Below are positions 32,061 to 45,015 of a DNA stretch of 64,000 nucleotides, one piece after another. The stretch covers positions 3,782,001-3,846,000 of the forward strand of contig JASJZH010000001.1 in NCBI GenBank assembly GCA_037178975.1. The letters run 5' to 3'. How positions within the stretch are numbered: position 1 is the stretch's first letter; every line of letters begins with the position of its first letter. Source of the stretch: Oscheius tipulae. Lineage: Eukaryota > Nematoda > Chromadorea > Rhabditida > Rhabditidae. Both the position numbers and the translations under genes were made by a program. The notes beneath the pieces were generated by a model. It ran no database searches and was not told the origin of the DNA. It was given only the letters and a program-made list of their open reading frames with translations.

Positions 32061-35000
32061 CTATTTGAGTCTTTGGGTGATGCTGGCCAGCGCTACAGCA
32101 AAGGCCTGACTAGCGGAGAAAGGAGCCTTAAAGTCGAGGGTATAGGCACCGCCGTCGATTCGACCAAACTGCAAAACTTGCTTCCCGTCGTGCTCGACCT
32201 AATTTTATTTTAAGATAATTCTTTAAGAATCCTCACCTGGAAGTTTTTGGCCGATTCTTGGGTGACTCTCCCGCCGAAATCGAGCTGATAGACTTGATTC
32301 TGTTCATTCCAGAACGGCGTCTTGTTGTGCATGGTCAGCACACGTTTCCGCAACTTCTCCCCAGGTTCGGCTTCGCCCAGAGCTGCCTTGATCTCTTTCA
32401 AAGTACTCATCAGCTGACGGACTTCCACACGGACGTCGTCTGTTGTCACTTTCTTCTCGATCTCGTTGACCCGCTTCAACAACTCCTTCATCTGTGAGCG
32501 CATCTTCGCAATAGATGCTCGGTCTCGTTTCTGAAGGGAGTCCTTTGCTAATTTATAGAAGAGAAACTCACGTTATAATTGCATCCTTTACTGAGCTGAC
32601 CGGCAATCTTGGCTACTTTGTCCAAGTCGCCTTTGAACAGTTCTCTCTCCGTCTCGACCGACATACACTTCGAAGGAACGAGGTGTATCCGAGTTGGTTC
32701 GGGAGTCGCTCCAGATGTCACGGGTTCCGATCTTGACGTTGAAGGGACCAGGTACTCTCCATCGTCTCCATCTGAACTTATTGTTCATTTGGGCTCGCTA
32801 ACTCTTGAACCAATGAAATCTAAGGAATCGATCTCGTCCTGCCAAGTGCTGGTCGTGCTCAGAGATAAGTCGACTTCTCCTTGTCTTGACTCGACTTTCC
32901 GTGCTGGAGATTCTTTGGAGGCGGACACCTTGAAAGTTGTTTTGTGTTTGGGAATAAGATGGTCTTACCTGTGAGGTGGCTATGCTCGGTGTCACACTAT
33001 CCAATCCGGTCGAAGTGATGGCTGCTCTCAACGAGGTACACTCACTGACGACCTTGTCGAAGAAGGCTCGTTCTTCCTTTGTCAATCCATCGGCTGCTTT
33101 GACGGACTGCTCCTCGACCGTGTCTTCACTGGAACATGGAGAAGGACAGACGGAAGGACGTCTCCTCTCTTCGACTTCTTTCACGTTCGGAGAGAGGACA
33201 GCCAAGTCGATTGTCATCTGTCGTGGTTGGAGATGCAGGACACTGGTCTTGTAGACGACTTGACCGAGGAAGTGAGGTAGATGATGCGTGCTCAAGGAGG
33301 TTATGTTGAATCGGGTACACCAGATATTGGAGTTAACTTGGACAAGACGAGTATCTGGACGAGCTGCCCTCACATGTCTGGAAATAAGTCACTTTGAATT
33401 TTCACTTTCTCTCTACCGTGACATCAATGCCCTGATTTGTCTTTTGCTCCTCCTCCATAACGAATTCCTTCCAGTCGACGTCCTCGGAGTGATAGAGATA
33501 TCTTCTGGAATTCGGTCTCTTTTTGGCGGAACTATCCGTTTATTTACGCGTCCGTGCTCACGACCCGTTTCGTCAGCGGCGCCACCTTTTCCTAGGCTCC
33601 CAGCTGCTCAATCTCCGTTGCTATGGGGAGCCAGGAAATGAGGCGAGAATTGGAGAGAATGAGAACCGGGTAAAGTTTACGGATAGGCTACTCTGTTAGC
33701 AAACTGACATGTGTGATAAATCGCTTGTTTGGTGGGAAGTCTGATTGTATCTATTGCAAAAACAAAAAGTAAACTTTAAATTAAAGTGACCTAGTTGTTT
33801 AGTTCTAAATTTCTACGGTTGTGGTCCAGTCAGCTCATTGTCTCTCTCCCCTTTCTGCCACAGTGAGACCGGTTTCCCTCTCGCGAGACCACCGCGTGAC
33901 ACATGGTCGAGAAGAAGGAGAAAGATAATCGAATCGATAGGAAATGTATACTGTTTTCGTGAGTGAAGTAAACAGATCAACAGTTTAAAATACGGACTTT
34001 TTGTACTGTTAAAGTTATCAGTTGGAAGCAGACAGTACGCAAGAAAGTAAACATTTCTAGCAGGTGGAACCGAAGATTTTTTTTGAGATTTCATTCATAG
34101 AGTATTTTAAAAAAAATTCTGATAACTGTTGACAGCTGCCGATAAGATATGGCCTGACTCCAGTTTCTCCCCTCCCCTTCCCCAAGCAAATTGAAGGACT
34201 GACCAACTTGTGCTGAAGACCCTGGTGGATGGTGGTGATGAAACGGAGACTGAGGGTGTATAGAAATGTGGAACTGAGGAAGAAACCGATTCACCTGACG
34301 ACCTAAACTTATATAGCTAGACACTCAAAGAGATATTCCATACCTATCAGAAGCGGGACCAACCCTCCCAAATGCTCCATACAGAGTACGTAAGAGTGAC
34401 TGCCCGTCCTCAACGGTCGTATCGTACAGAAACACCTCGCCTCGTTCACGTTACAGACAAAATTACAGAGGTCGTCTGGTCGGGGTATTCGACTCTGTAA
34501 AGAAGAAGCGAATACAAGAGAATCGGAAGGAAACGTACTCGGACTATGTGATGGTCCAGTGATCGAAGAACATTCTTCTCTCTTTGGGGAATCGGAAGTC
34601 TGTCCACGTTTTTCGAGTTACTTCCCAGCTGTCTCCAAAGATCGTAACATACGCTGTTGAACAGGGAGGGAACGCCTGAAACAGATCTGAATATCTCAGG
34701 AAATGGAGAAGTCAGAACTGTTGAGATATCTCACTCTAACTGTACCGCTCTCTTCTAGATTCGAAAACTATACTTATAGCAGATATCCACAAAACCTCAA
34801 AGACGAGCACTAAATATAAGACAACAAACCTGGAAGGATTTTTCCGGCTGCCAAAGTTCCGCCAGCCGCGACGACGATGACTTGTCCATTAAAGGCCCAT
34901 GTTAGAGCAGTCAGAGGCTTGTCTTCTGGGAGCTGAGTGAGATACTCCCGATGAACACATTTCGCTTTCTGATCCAACATGATCAATTCGTGCTTGTCAG

Positions 35001-36068
35001 TGATCATGGCCAGCAGAGTCCCGGCTGCATTCCACTTCATTTTGATAATACCTGACGGTGATTCCCAACAGAATGGATCGACTTCGTCGTAGGACCTGAT
35101 CATGAGAATCTTGTTCTGCTCGGTCAGAATGACCAGAGTCCAATTCGAACTCAGTTCTTCTTGGTAGCTGTTAAAGGCCATCTTGACAATCTTCTCGTCC
35201 GTTATCGTCCTCTCGGTTATCGTCGCTCCTTGCTCCGAAACTACTCGGATTTCCCCAGAAGCAAATCCAAGGACGAGATGCTCCGTCTCCGGACACCAGA
35301 CGCCGCACATGACGGCAGTTGTGGCCGGATATGTCTGGGACCAGACTCTCTGTCCATTCGCGGATCCGATCAGCACAAAGTTGTCCTCGTAACAGATCAG
35401 AGCACTGCCGCCACAGGGACTCCACGACAGGTCTCGGACCTAAAAAAGGCTTTATGAACTTGTCGGAATAAATTTTGAATCTGGCGCACTGACTCCCAAA
35501 CCGTACCCGCAATAATGATACCAGGAAACTGCAGTGAGCGCTAGTAGAAAACAAGGAACTAATAATCGCTTCATATCTCATCTTTTATTATACAAATCTT
35601 TCGTCTCAAAGTGCGCTTGATCTACTGATTACTATTAATTGGCGAAAGAAGATCAAGCTCGGAACCTATTAATCAGGTTTGCGTTTGGAGTGAAACCAGA
35701 AACTAGTAAAAGAAAAAAGATACCTTGACTCCGCGATCGTTGACCAGCTCGACGGACCATCGTTCCTCATTTCTCGTCCAGACATAAATCATCCCGGAAC
35801 TATCACAACTGGCCAACTTCTGTTGGGGACGGTTCCATGCGACGAGACAGATTGAACTGTGGTGTCCACGCAGATTGAAGTTATATCGAAGATTGTCATC
35901 TTTGGTCGGATGGAAGTCGGTGACAGTGATTCCAACGGTCCCAGTATCGCATCCGACTCCGAGAAGACCAAAATTCGGATCGACTTGCCAAGGTATCCAG
36001 GCCAAATCGGAGATGGTGTTCTCGATCCGGTTGCCCGGCCAGTCACCGTTTTCCCAGAAGATTTTCAT
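32061..36068 (-). CDS. TULP4: TULP4/TUSP homologue (WD40 + tubby-like domain)
   Basis: Tubby-superfamily protein; human TULP4 has N-terminal WD40 repeats, a SOCS box and a split tubby domain and is thought to be a CUL5 ligase adaptor. Start 36068 ([12 protein letters not shown]). WD40 region about 36068-34850: [40 protein letters not shown] and [17 protein letters not shown] closely match human TULP4. Exons near 34490-34345 ([13 protein letters not shown]) match its following region. The tubby part begins near 33345 ([30 protein letters not shown]). The C-terminal signature is [20 protein letters not shown] and, after a 37-base intron, [20 protein letters not shown] ending ITQRLK with TAG 32061-32063. 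The long Pro-rich middle of vertebrate TULP4 is largely absent, so the protein is compact. Some middle exons (34200-33370) are placed less surely. Confidence 0.88.
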
Positions 36069-36809
36069 AGCCGACTCATGACAGGAGCGAATAAGAATAT
36101 AACGGTTTCGGCGACAACAACGGTAGGAGAGAAAGGGAGGTGAGATGCCGGGGCGGGTGGACTGCTGTCAGAGACGCAGAGGAGGGGTTCCACCCATCTT
36201 CGTCTCAGCCATCGGCAACCGCTGCATACTTTTGACTCTTTTTCGTCCCGAGACCCACGAATTGAGCTGGCAAACAGCCAAAAGTCGCTCGGCGCATTCG
36301 TCACTTATTCAATACAGGCTCGGCTCTCTACATTTCCTTATTTGAAGCCTTTTCGCGAACCTTTTTATTCTCGTACGACTGTTTTAAAATCAAGTATTAG
36401 TAGTAGTAGTAGTAGTTTACAAATAGCTTTTGTTAGAAAACAGTGAAGTGTTGTGAAATTTTCGGTTCCGAATTTCGACTCTTACTTAGGCAGTCACAAG
36501 AAAGTCTCTTCCGTAAATTTCTAATGTTAGCTCTTTCAAACATTTTCGCAGCTCCCTCTTCCGCGAATTGACGCCACTCTCCAGTCCAGCTCTGACTCTC
36601 GTAATTAATTCGCCAAAACCTTTTTTAATAAAGACAGCCTTTTTATAACTCTCGGCCAGGTGTCCTTCTATTGATTGTGAAGGTATCGCCTTTCATCGGA
36701 GCGCTGTCTGATTCACACGGCTTCCCTGTTTCCTCCTATCTAATCGCTGGCATTAAAATCGATTTTCCTTGGTAATTCACAAATTTCAGGTCTAATTTGA
36801 ATCAGCAAA
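36069..36809. other. Divergent promoter region of TULP4 (-) and SCAMP (+)
   Basis: About 740 bp between start codons of two divergent genes. It contains an AGT trinucleotide microsatellite (about 36397-36418), an early Cys/Arg-rich open frame without homology, and just before SCAMP an AAATTTCAG acceptor. No other gene is seen. Confidence 0.5.
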
Positions 36810-38421
36810 ATGTCGACGGCTAATCCCTTCGCTGATCCGTTCGCGGTGAGTCCTCTCGCTATTTGACTAGGTGTTCAGGCGGAAACTCTATTTCGCTCTT
36901 CCGAACTATGAGACAGAAGAAAATGAAGAATATTTGCAGGACCCCTCAGTTCAACAGGCAGCTCGAACTACGAATGGGACGGAAGACTTCAATCCTTTCG
37001 CGAACAACGCTCCTCCTCAAACACACCAGGTTGGTTCCGAGCAAGAGGAGGTGGTAACTGTCTCGCAGCCCTTTTTTGTGCAATTGACCTCTCTGCCCAG
37101 AGCTCTTGCGCGCAGCCTCGTATTGATTAATCGTTTGAGTATTCTCATGGAATCTTTGCGTCTGTTTATCAATTTCATTCATGACTTGATGCCTATTCTC
37201 TCATCTCTTTCCGGTTGACCTGCTTTTCCGGAAATGGTGTCTTTAAGAGATTACTTTTGACGTTCATTAGGTTCTAAAGTGGAGTCTCAAAACTTCTTCA
37301 TTGTAAAACTGTTCATATAGTACCTGCTTGACAAACATGCCTCAAATGTTCTTTCCTGAAACCAAGACCGTCACTAAACTCTTTCAGGCGTCTGCGTCCG
37401 CCTCTTCGGGGGCCCTCGGGAACCAGAACAGGAAGATGGACGACGAATTGTTCCGAAAGCAGGAGGAGCTCGAACGTAAGGCTCAGGATCTCCGTCGTCG
37501 AGAAGAAGAGCTCGAGAGAAACAGAAGTCAACAAAACCTCAATGGTAAGGGTTTGGTTGGGGGCGGGTACAAAAAATGTTTCAGGTAACATGGGAGCTCG
37601 ACCAGGAGCTAACTCAAACCGACACAACTGGCCTCCACTCCCGACCTTCGTACCCATTGAACCCTGTTTCTATCAGGTAAATCTGACGTTTTTATTTTGA
37701 GGCCTTTAATATATGTTCATGAGGGGCTTATTTCCAGGACATCGAGGTAGAAATCCCAGTGCAGTTCCAAAAAACCGTTACAACAGTCTACTACGTCTTC
37801 TTGGCTTACTGTCTGGCTCTCGTGGTAAACTGTATTGCCTCCCTTTTCTACTTTATTTTTGCTGGAGGTATGTTCTCGTCATTTTCAATCATACATCCAT
37901 ATCTTAGGTTCAATCGGACAACTGTTCTTGTCGATCATCGAACTCGGTCTTTTCTCTCCCTGTTCCTTCCTGTTCTGGTTCCGACCAGTTTACAAGGCCT
38001 TCAGAAATGATTCCTCGTTTAACTTCATGGTCTTCTTCTTCGTCCTCTTCTTTCATTCAATCTTCACTCTAGTCCAGACTTTGGGAATCAGCAGTTATGC
38101 CTGTGGATGGGTCAACGCCATCGAGACATTCAGCAGAAATGTCCCTATCGCCCTCTTGATGCTCGTCTCCGCCATCACATTCACAGTTGCCTTTGCCGGA
38201 ATGGTCTACGCTCTCATCAGTGTTCATCGGCTGTACAGGTGAGAATATATTCCAACTCATGTACAAATTCTTTCAGAGGAGCCGGGTTCTCCATCGACAA
38301 AGCTCGTCAGGAGTTTACCACAGGAGTCATGTCTGACCGAGGAGTTCAACAGGCCACACAGGCAGCCGCCGGAGCCGCCGCAGGAGCCGCATTCAACCAA
38401 GCCACTCAAGGTCGTTTCTAA
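36810..38421 (+). CDS. SCAMP: Secretory carrier membrane protein (SCAMP)
   Basis: Tetraspanning protein of recycling vesicles that acts in endocytosis and exocytosis. Start 36810, after AAATTTCAG and a short leader (MSTANPFADPFA); stop TAA 38419-38421. The N-terminus has NPF motifs that bind EH-domain proteins. Then come a charged coiled coil (DDELFRKQEELERKAQDLRR), NWPPLPTFVPIEPCFYQ preceding the core, four TM helices (VYYVFLAYCLALVVN; SIGQLFLSIIELGLFSP; FMVFFFVLFFHSIFTLVQ; IALLMLVSAITFTVAFAG) and the conserved amphipathic linker PCSFLFWFRPVYKAFRNDSS. The tail ATQAAAGAAAGAAFNQAT is Ala-rich. AATAAA at 38651 lies in the 3'UTR, overlapping the end of the antisense avidin gene. Confidence 0.93.
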
Positions 38422-38650
38422 ATCGAAAATCAAGCATAAGAAAGACACGCATCTAGTGTGTTCCACCTTTCCCTTCTTCTTCTTCAAAAACAAGTTTTCT
38501 CTTGTCTGTCTACTGGTAGGCCACACGTCCCTCCCCGAGTGCATTCTGGGTCCCCAAAACTCCTTCTCTCCTGTTGTGCTATATCGCTTACTTTAACGAG
38601 AATATTTATTCTAACCGAATTGTAACCTAATTAATAACTTTTAAGAGAGA

Positions 38651-38656
38651 AATAAA
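38651..38656 (+). promoter_or_regulatory. Poly(A) signal of SCAMP
   Basis: AATAAA 229 bases after the SCAMP stop. On the minus strand the avidin-like gene has AATAAA at 38610-38605, so the two 3'UTRs overlap by tens of bases. Confidence 0.6.
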
Positions 38657-38663
38657 GTTCATT

Positions 38664-39196
38664 TTAAGAGAGAGAATTATCGTTGTCCTCTCCGAATTGA
38701 CACTCTTTGGTTCGGGTAAAACGATCGTTGCCAACTCTTAAGACTTGTATAGAGGGGAAGATAGGACAGGTACCTCGTTGACATCCAGTGTTTCTCAATC
38801 GACTCCTGGCGACTCAGAAGTAGCCACATTGTCTCCATCACGTCCTGTACGATTACTGTTCTTAGCCCTCTAACGGTTTTAGACTCGTAGCACTGTCCGA
38901 CAAAGCCAACTGTCGACTGAGGAAAAAGTACAGTAAACGAGATCATTGTGTCGTTGATCCATCCAGTGATGGGCAGTGAATCTTTTCCTAAACCGACCGT
39001 TATTCTGATTAAAAACAGACAAACCTCCCGCACCAGGTGCGCTTTCCACAGCCGTCTTGAATCTCCCGCCGACGACATAGCCGCGAGGATCAATCTGCAG
39101 GACAGAATTCTTCTCGTTCACCCAACAGCCCTTGAGATCATTGCAATTAGCGAGGGCGAAGGGAAGGAGCGTCGAAAGAACATATAGTTTGAGCAT
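38664..39196 (-). CDS. Avidin-family secreted biotin-binding-like protein (152 aa)
   Basis: Three exons: 39196-39025, 38987-38774 and 38736-38664, with 37-base introns, giving 152 residues including a signal peptide (1-16, MLKLYVLSTLLPFALA). The mature part follows avidin strand by strand: DLKGCWVNEKNSVLQI (avidin LTGKWTNDLGSNMTI), GGRFKTAV (GTYTTAV), MISFTVLFPQSTVGFVGQCY (GFTVNWKF...VFTGQCF), METMWLLLS (LKTMWLL), and KHWMSTRVGNDRFTRTK (DDWKATRVGINIFTRL). Biotin-site equivalents kept are N27, S31, T48, W112, W125 and N/D at 132-133; avidin Y33 is F46, and the W70 position appears to be F79. The length equals the chicken precursor. A TATTTAAG box (39236-39229) suggests its own promoter rather than co-transcription with GALK2. 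Avidins act as secreted biotin-sequestering defence proteins; that role here is inference. Confidence 0.82.
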
Positions 39197-39228
39197 CGTT
39201 TCAAGATTGCAACCTTGGGTTACGGACG

Positions 39229-39236
39229 CTTAAATA
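39229..39236 (-). promoter_or_regulatory. TATA-like box of the avidin-like gene
   Basis: Minus-strand TATTTAAG about 33 bases before the start codon at 39196, in the 208-bp gap after the GALK2 stop. Confidence 0.4.
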
Positions 39237-39403
39237 CTAGTTCTCCTCTTTGAGGAAAACATCTGCCGGCCATTGAGAGCATACTTCCGCTGATTGTGAG
39301 TCGACGTTGTTTTGATACAGTCAGCTTTTGCATGACGGGGGCTATTTTTACTCTGTTTCGAAACAATAAATAGTTTATTAGTCCGAGTCCCGAAAGAAGA
39401 TAA

Positions 39404-40837
<1,434 letters not shown>

Positions 40838-41537
40838 TTCCTTCCTTTCTGAAAATTAGATGTTTCAGATTTGTTTTCAGAAGAGAGATACGCAGATAAC
40901 ACGCAGAAACACCTGTTGTTGGGAACTACGGGGGACATAATGTGGGATTGAGTCGACTCTATTTGTCAGAAACTGATGGACACTATCGGAGGGATAAATC
41001 ACTCAGATGAAACAAAAATCTTGATGTAGAGTTCTAGTTTCGTTAAAAAAAATTTAAACAGTCAGATCCTCCCAAAACAAGCCTATAGACCCCTCCCTCA
41101 ATCAATCCCCGGTTCAGTTTGATGGTTTGAATCCCTACGTTTCTTTTGTTAATTGCCACCCAGACAGATGTGGCAGGAGAGAGGACGACTAGCCGGTTGG
41201 CAGCTGGACTACAGCTGGCAAACAGCGCTTATCTAACTGGGCAGATTACGAGGAGACTGTACGAATTCCCTGAGAAATTTCATTTTCTGGTACAATTTGA
41301 GAGTGAAAATTGAAAGAATACATAGAAAAGAGTATACAATCGACGTGGAGGGTAAATAATCGCGCTAGGCGGTCAACATGTTATTTTCCAAAGATGAAAA
41401 AGATTTGTAAGAAGAAAGTTGTTCTAAAAATATGGGAAACGGAAGTTGTGACCAGTCGGAAAGCGATAAGCCTTGACCATTGCATCGATTATAGCGAGAC
41501 CGGGGGTCAGAGGAACGTAAACAATTGGAATCGTTGA
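40838..41537. other. Intergenic region between GALK2 and the receptor PTP
   Basis: About 700 bp between the 5' end of GALK2 and the 3' end of the PTP gene, both minus strand. It should hold the GALK2 promoter and the PTP poly(A) region. A 75-codon plus-strand frame (41310-41537) is basic and lacks homology. Nothing else is seen. Confidence 0.5.
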
Positions 41538-43349
41538 TCAGATTCTCGAATGTATAGTAATGAGACGAGTCTCGACGGCTGTTCGAAGGAGATCGTATAT
41601 GCTCTCGTACTGTTCTCTCGTCTGAACCATTCCCACTCGCTGCTGGCGCATCGTATCGACCACGCTGAATAGATTGTGTTATTCATTGGTCGTCTAGGAA
41701 GGAACCTGAACACATCGATAAGACCTCGTTGTTTGGCCTGGGACAAAAGACGAGAGACGGCGATGAAGACTCCGGATCGACCGGCTCCCGCACTGAAAGT
41801 CAGAGGCAAATGGTAGGTCAAGTAACAACTACCTGCAGTGGACGACTACTGGCCTCGGAAAGTCTTTCATTTTGGTAGCTACCGATAGGATCTTGTCCTC
41901 GTCGACAAGACATCCGTCTTCCCAATCGGTGATGTGGAATTGGTGAACCTGAAGCCAAGAAAACAACATGTTTTATGGATGAGTTCCAGCTCTCTCCCTT
42001 AAAAATGGATAAGGCTTACCCTTCGACGTTTCTCTCTTCTATGAACAGTGAACACTCGAACCAGTACACCTGCTTCCTCGTAGCTTTTCTCCTGCTCTAC
42101 ACTAATCTCTCCGAATCGTCGCATCCCACGAAGTGGGGGCCAGAAGGTCGGAAGAGAGTCCTAACAGGAAAGTTCTAATGCAACGTAACATTCTTACATG
42201 GATCCCGGAAAGAGAGACAATGGCCTGAACTCTGTGTTCCCAGATCATTTTCCAGAACTCTTCGACTGTCTCCTCCTTATTTGAGAACTCTTCGTATCCG
42301 ATCGGCCATTGAGTCGCGATAAAATGTTTGGTACTGAGGTAGTTCTATAAAGATTTTGTTCTCCAAAGCCTCGCGAGAGCCCCATGCGCTACCATGACTA
42401 CCAACCCCATTTGGGCAATTGACCCTCTATTTGTCTGTTTTCCCGCCACACACATGTAAGACGATAAAGGACCCACGTCAATGAAGCTCGCATTTATGTA
42501 GTCGCCATCGCTCAATGGCACTCGATTCTCGTCGTCTGAACGCATCTTTCTCTCTTTTCGAATACCTATTACTCACATGGAACTATGTCCTCGTATCGGT
42601 TTTTGCGACTGTTCATTCCAGCAACCTCTCTTGCTTTCCAACGAGACGTCGCTCTTCGGCGAAGGATCTCGAACTCGTCACCAAAGACCGAATGCGGACT
42701 TTGTCTCAGCTGACGGAGATCCGAGAGGAACTCGGAAGCTTGGTGCTGACTTAAGCCTATTATTCGAGAAATGAGAATGTGTCTAACGTTATGACTGCTT
42801 TGGCTGGAGCAACACCAATCTGTATCCTTTGTTCGTATTGTAGCGCCTGGGGTCTGGAATAGACTTGGATTTACAGAACACTGTTCTTTTACCTAGCTGC
42901 AGAGGAGGACTCTGTTCTCAGATCCTCTTCCTGGACCACAATCTCTGCAACTTTCAAGTTTAAATTCACTAATCCACCACCCACACCTTGATTATCGTCG
43001 GTCTGAGTACCCGAGTCCCTCCTCCGTCTCTGATATCCATTTGGTGGCCGAGTCAGTGTTTCTGTTCCTTTCTCCGAGTACATTGGCTGGACACTGACAG
43101 GCGGAAGAGCTCTTTCCAGCCTCGGTCCCGGCAAACGGTCCTTTTTGTCCTGAACCAGTTTTGTCTCACGTTTCTGTGTATCCTTGCCTTGTCGAACATC
43201 ATCATACAAGCCATTATTCCACAACATAGAAAGAAGAGTGTTGCCACGCCAAGAGTGGCCACTACGATTTCACCAGCTGAAATGCTCTCGTTTGTCCTGT
43301 TCCTATCTGTTGAGGAAACTGAAAACACAAGGACAGGTGTCAGGTGCAC
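41538..43349 (-). CDS. Receptor-type protein tyrosine phosphatase, single PTP domain
   Basis: Transmembrane phosphotyrosine phosphatase. Exon near 43330-43210 encodes a TM helix (AGEIVVATLGVATLFFLC); after a 36-39 base intron comes a basic cytoplasmic linker (KRETKLVQDKKDRLPGPRLE). The PTP domain starts near 42745 (ASEFLSDLRQLRQ; KNRYED|IVPY then DENRVPLSDGDYINASFID near 42536). It continues with HFIATQWPIGYEEF, VEEFWKMIWEH, the WPD-region HITDWEDG, and the catalytic loop VVVHCSAGAGRSGVFIAV (about 41860-41755). The nucleophilic Cys and P-loop Arg are present. The Q-loop region MVQTREQYESIYDLL closes the domain; stop TGA 41540-41538. Only one phosphatase domain follows. Exons before the TM segment, encoding the ectodomain and signal peptide, are not securely placed; candidates lie at 43.35-43.58 kb. 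Confidence 0.8.
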
Positions 43350-45015
43350 CCAGGGGCCGTCTCGGGTTCTCTGTTCCTCTCGCGTTCAATCAGCTGTTCA
43401 CGTCACACGACTGCGGCGGTGTGAGGGCGAAGAGCGACGCCCCTACTCCTGCCAGAGAGACTTCCTGTCTGGCAATTTGTCGATCGGCAAGCAGATGCAA
43501 GTGCACTTTCCAGTTTTCCCCTCTTTTTAGGCGCCAACCTTTGTTTTTCACAACAAGCGATCAAGATTTTTGCTGCCATGTTCAGTGAACGTAAGATTGA
43601 AGAAAAGTAGTAAAATAATCTGTTGAGGAAACTGTTTGAAGGCACGCGCATTTAGTACGCAATTTGATACTATTTTCGCGTTCACGCCGGTTTATTGCAA
43701 TTTTTTTTTCTTCTACCTTGTTCTCGAAGTTCATTAACTGGTATTGACCGGCCGTTAAAATTGGCCAGAACTAGTTGAAATTGCCGATCAATTTCAACTG
43801 AATCCTGTCAATTCCAACTGCAGCATATATAGCTCGTGTTTCTGTTGTGTTGCGTTGTTTTCCTTAACTATCAACCGTCTTTATTATTAAATTGGCAAAT
43901 CCTGGAACTTATTCAAATGAGCCGGAATGTAAAATGTTTCCGCGTCCGTTGATTGACTCACCTTCGAGCATTTATCGTCCCATGCACTCTTCCTTCCTGC
44001 TTCTGGGGACGTTAGTATTGACGCAAAGGGTCTGGAAACGTCGAAAGGGAGAAGTGGGAATGGATAATCGCACCGAGGGGATAAACCCTGTAACCAGTAT
44101 GCCATTGAGTCTGATCCTTTTTAGGCGATCGGGGAACGATTGTTTCCCGACTATCCAGCCGTGCTTCCGAATAGGATTATCATTTTGTCTCTTCCCTCGA
44201 GAAATAATTCATTTGTTGGTTTCACTTGGCTTCAAATTACCTTATCAATATATTTACCCAGCGTCGTGTAGCTGTTTACACAAATATTCAGATTCCCTGT
44301 CTCTGGCTTGGATTTCACAATTTTTACACACAGTTATAGTTATCTTCCTTTTCATCAATTTGCCTTCCATTCTCATTTCATCTCATACTTAAATTGAACC
44401 CGGAACTTCGTCAGGAAGTCGCTCACTTGTACCTGAGTTAAAGGACTGTCCTGACAGGTCTTATGGCGTCGCAATTGCTGCGGGGACTGCTGCACGTGCC
44501 ATGTTGTGCGAAGAAAACGCGCGCACTCGCTGTGTGACTTGCGGGTGCTGGGTTCGATCAGCTGCGCTCAACAAGCCATCTGACCTGCTTTATTTTTATC
44601 TAGAACAGGCTGAATTCCAAAGAAATCACTATGATGTTTGAGCACCCAGTTCCCACTTCTTCCTGGAACACATTGCGCCCGACTTCCATGTTTTGCGCTG
44701 TCTCAACGAGGCCGGGGCTGGTCCAGGCCAAACAATCGATCTGCGCGGTCTTTCGATTGATTTTCGTGGATTTTCAACAATTGGTAGAGGCTCAAAAATT
44801 GAATTATTGTTGCTTTTAAGCAAAACAAGCCATTTTGAGCGCTTTCGATGCAAGAGATCAAGGACAGCGTCATTATTCACTCAGCATTCGTGGTTGAGCA
44901 ACTGTCCTCTCTTTCCCTCACGTCATTCCTATTTATTTTCACCAGTTGCTCTTCTTTTTCTAACTTTTGATAAACAAATCAATTTGTTATTTTTCAGACA
45001 TACTTTTCTAGTCAT
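43350..45015. other. Region 5' of the PTP gene and of UBE2R
   Basis: Probable 5' exons of the PTP gene lie at the left: a minus-strand frame 43582-43403 starts MAAKILIACCEK, and a minus-strand exon-like piece at about 44040-43968 has TTTCCAG before and AAG|GTGAGTC after it. The rest is divergent promoter sequence. A 166-codon plus-strand frame (43892-44392) is hydrophobic but unlike any family I know. UBE2R is preceded by an ATTTTTCAG acceptor at about 44990-44998. GGTTCGATC near 44552 resembles a tRNA B box but no tRNA folds around it. Confidence 0.4.

Noticed and set aside
36397-36418. AGT repeat as a functional element
   Set aside because: A short trinucleotide microsatellite in a promoter gap, common and without further structure.
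38664-39196. Bacterial contamination as source of the avidin-like gene
   Set aside because: It has two 37-base introns of local type, a eukaryotic signal peptide and overlapping 3'UTR with SCAMP.
43892-44392. 166-codon plus-strand open frame
   Set aside because: Hydrophobic, no splice context, no homology; overlaps a better exon-like minus-strand piece with GTGAGTC donor.
44540-44575. GGTTCGATC resembling a tRNA B box
   Set aside because: No A box at the right distance and no acceptor, D or anticodon stem can be drawn around it.
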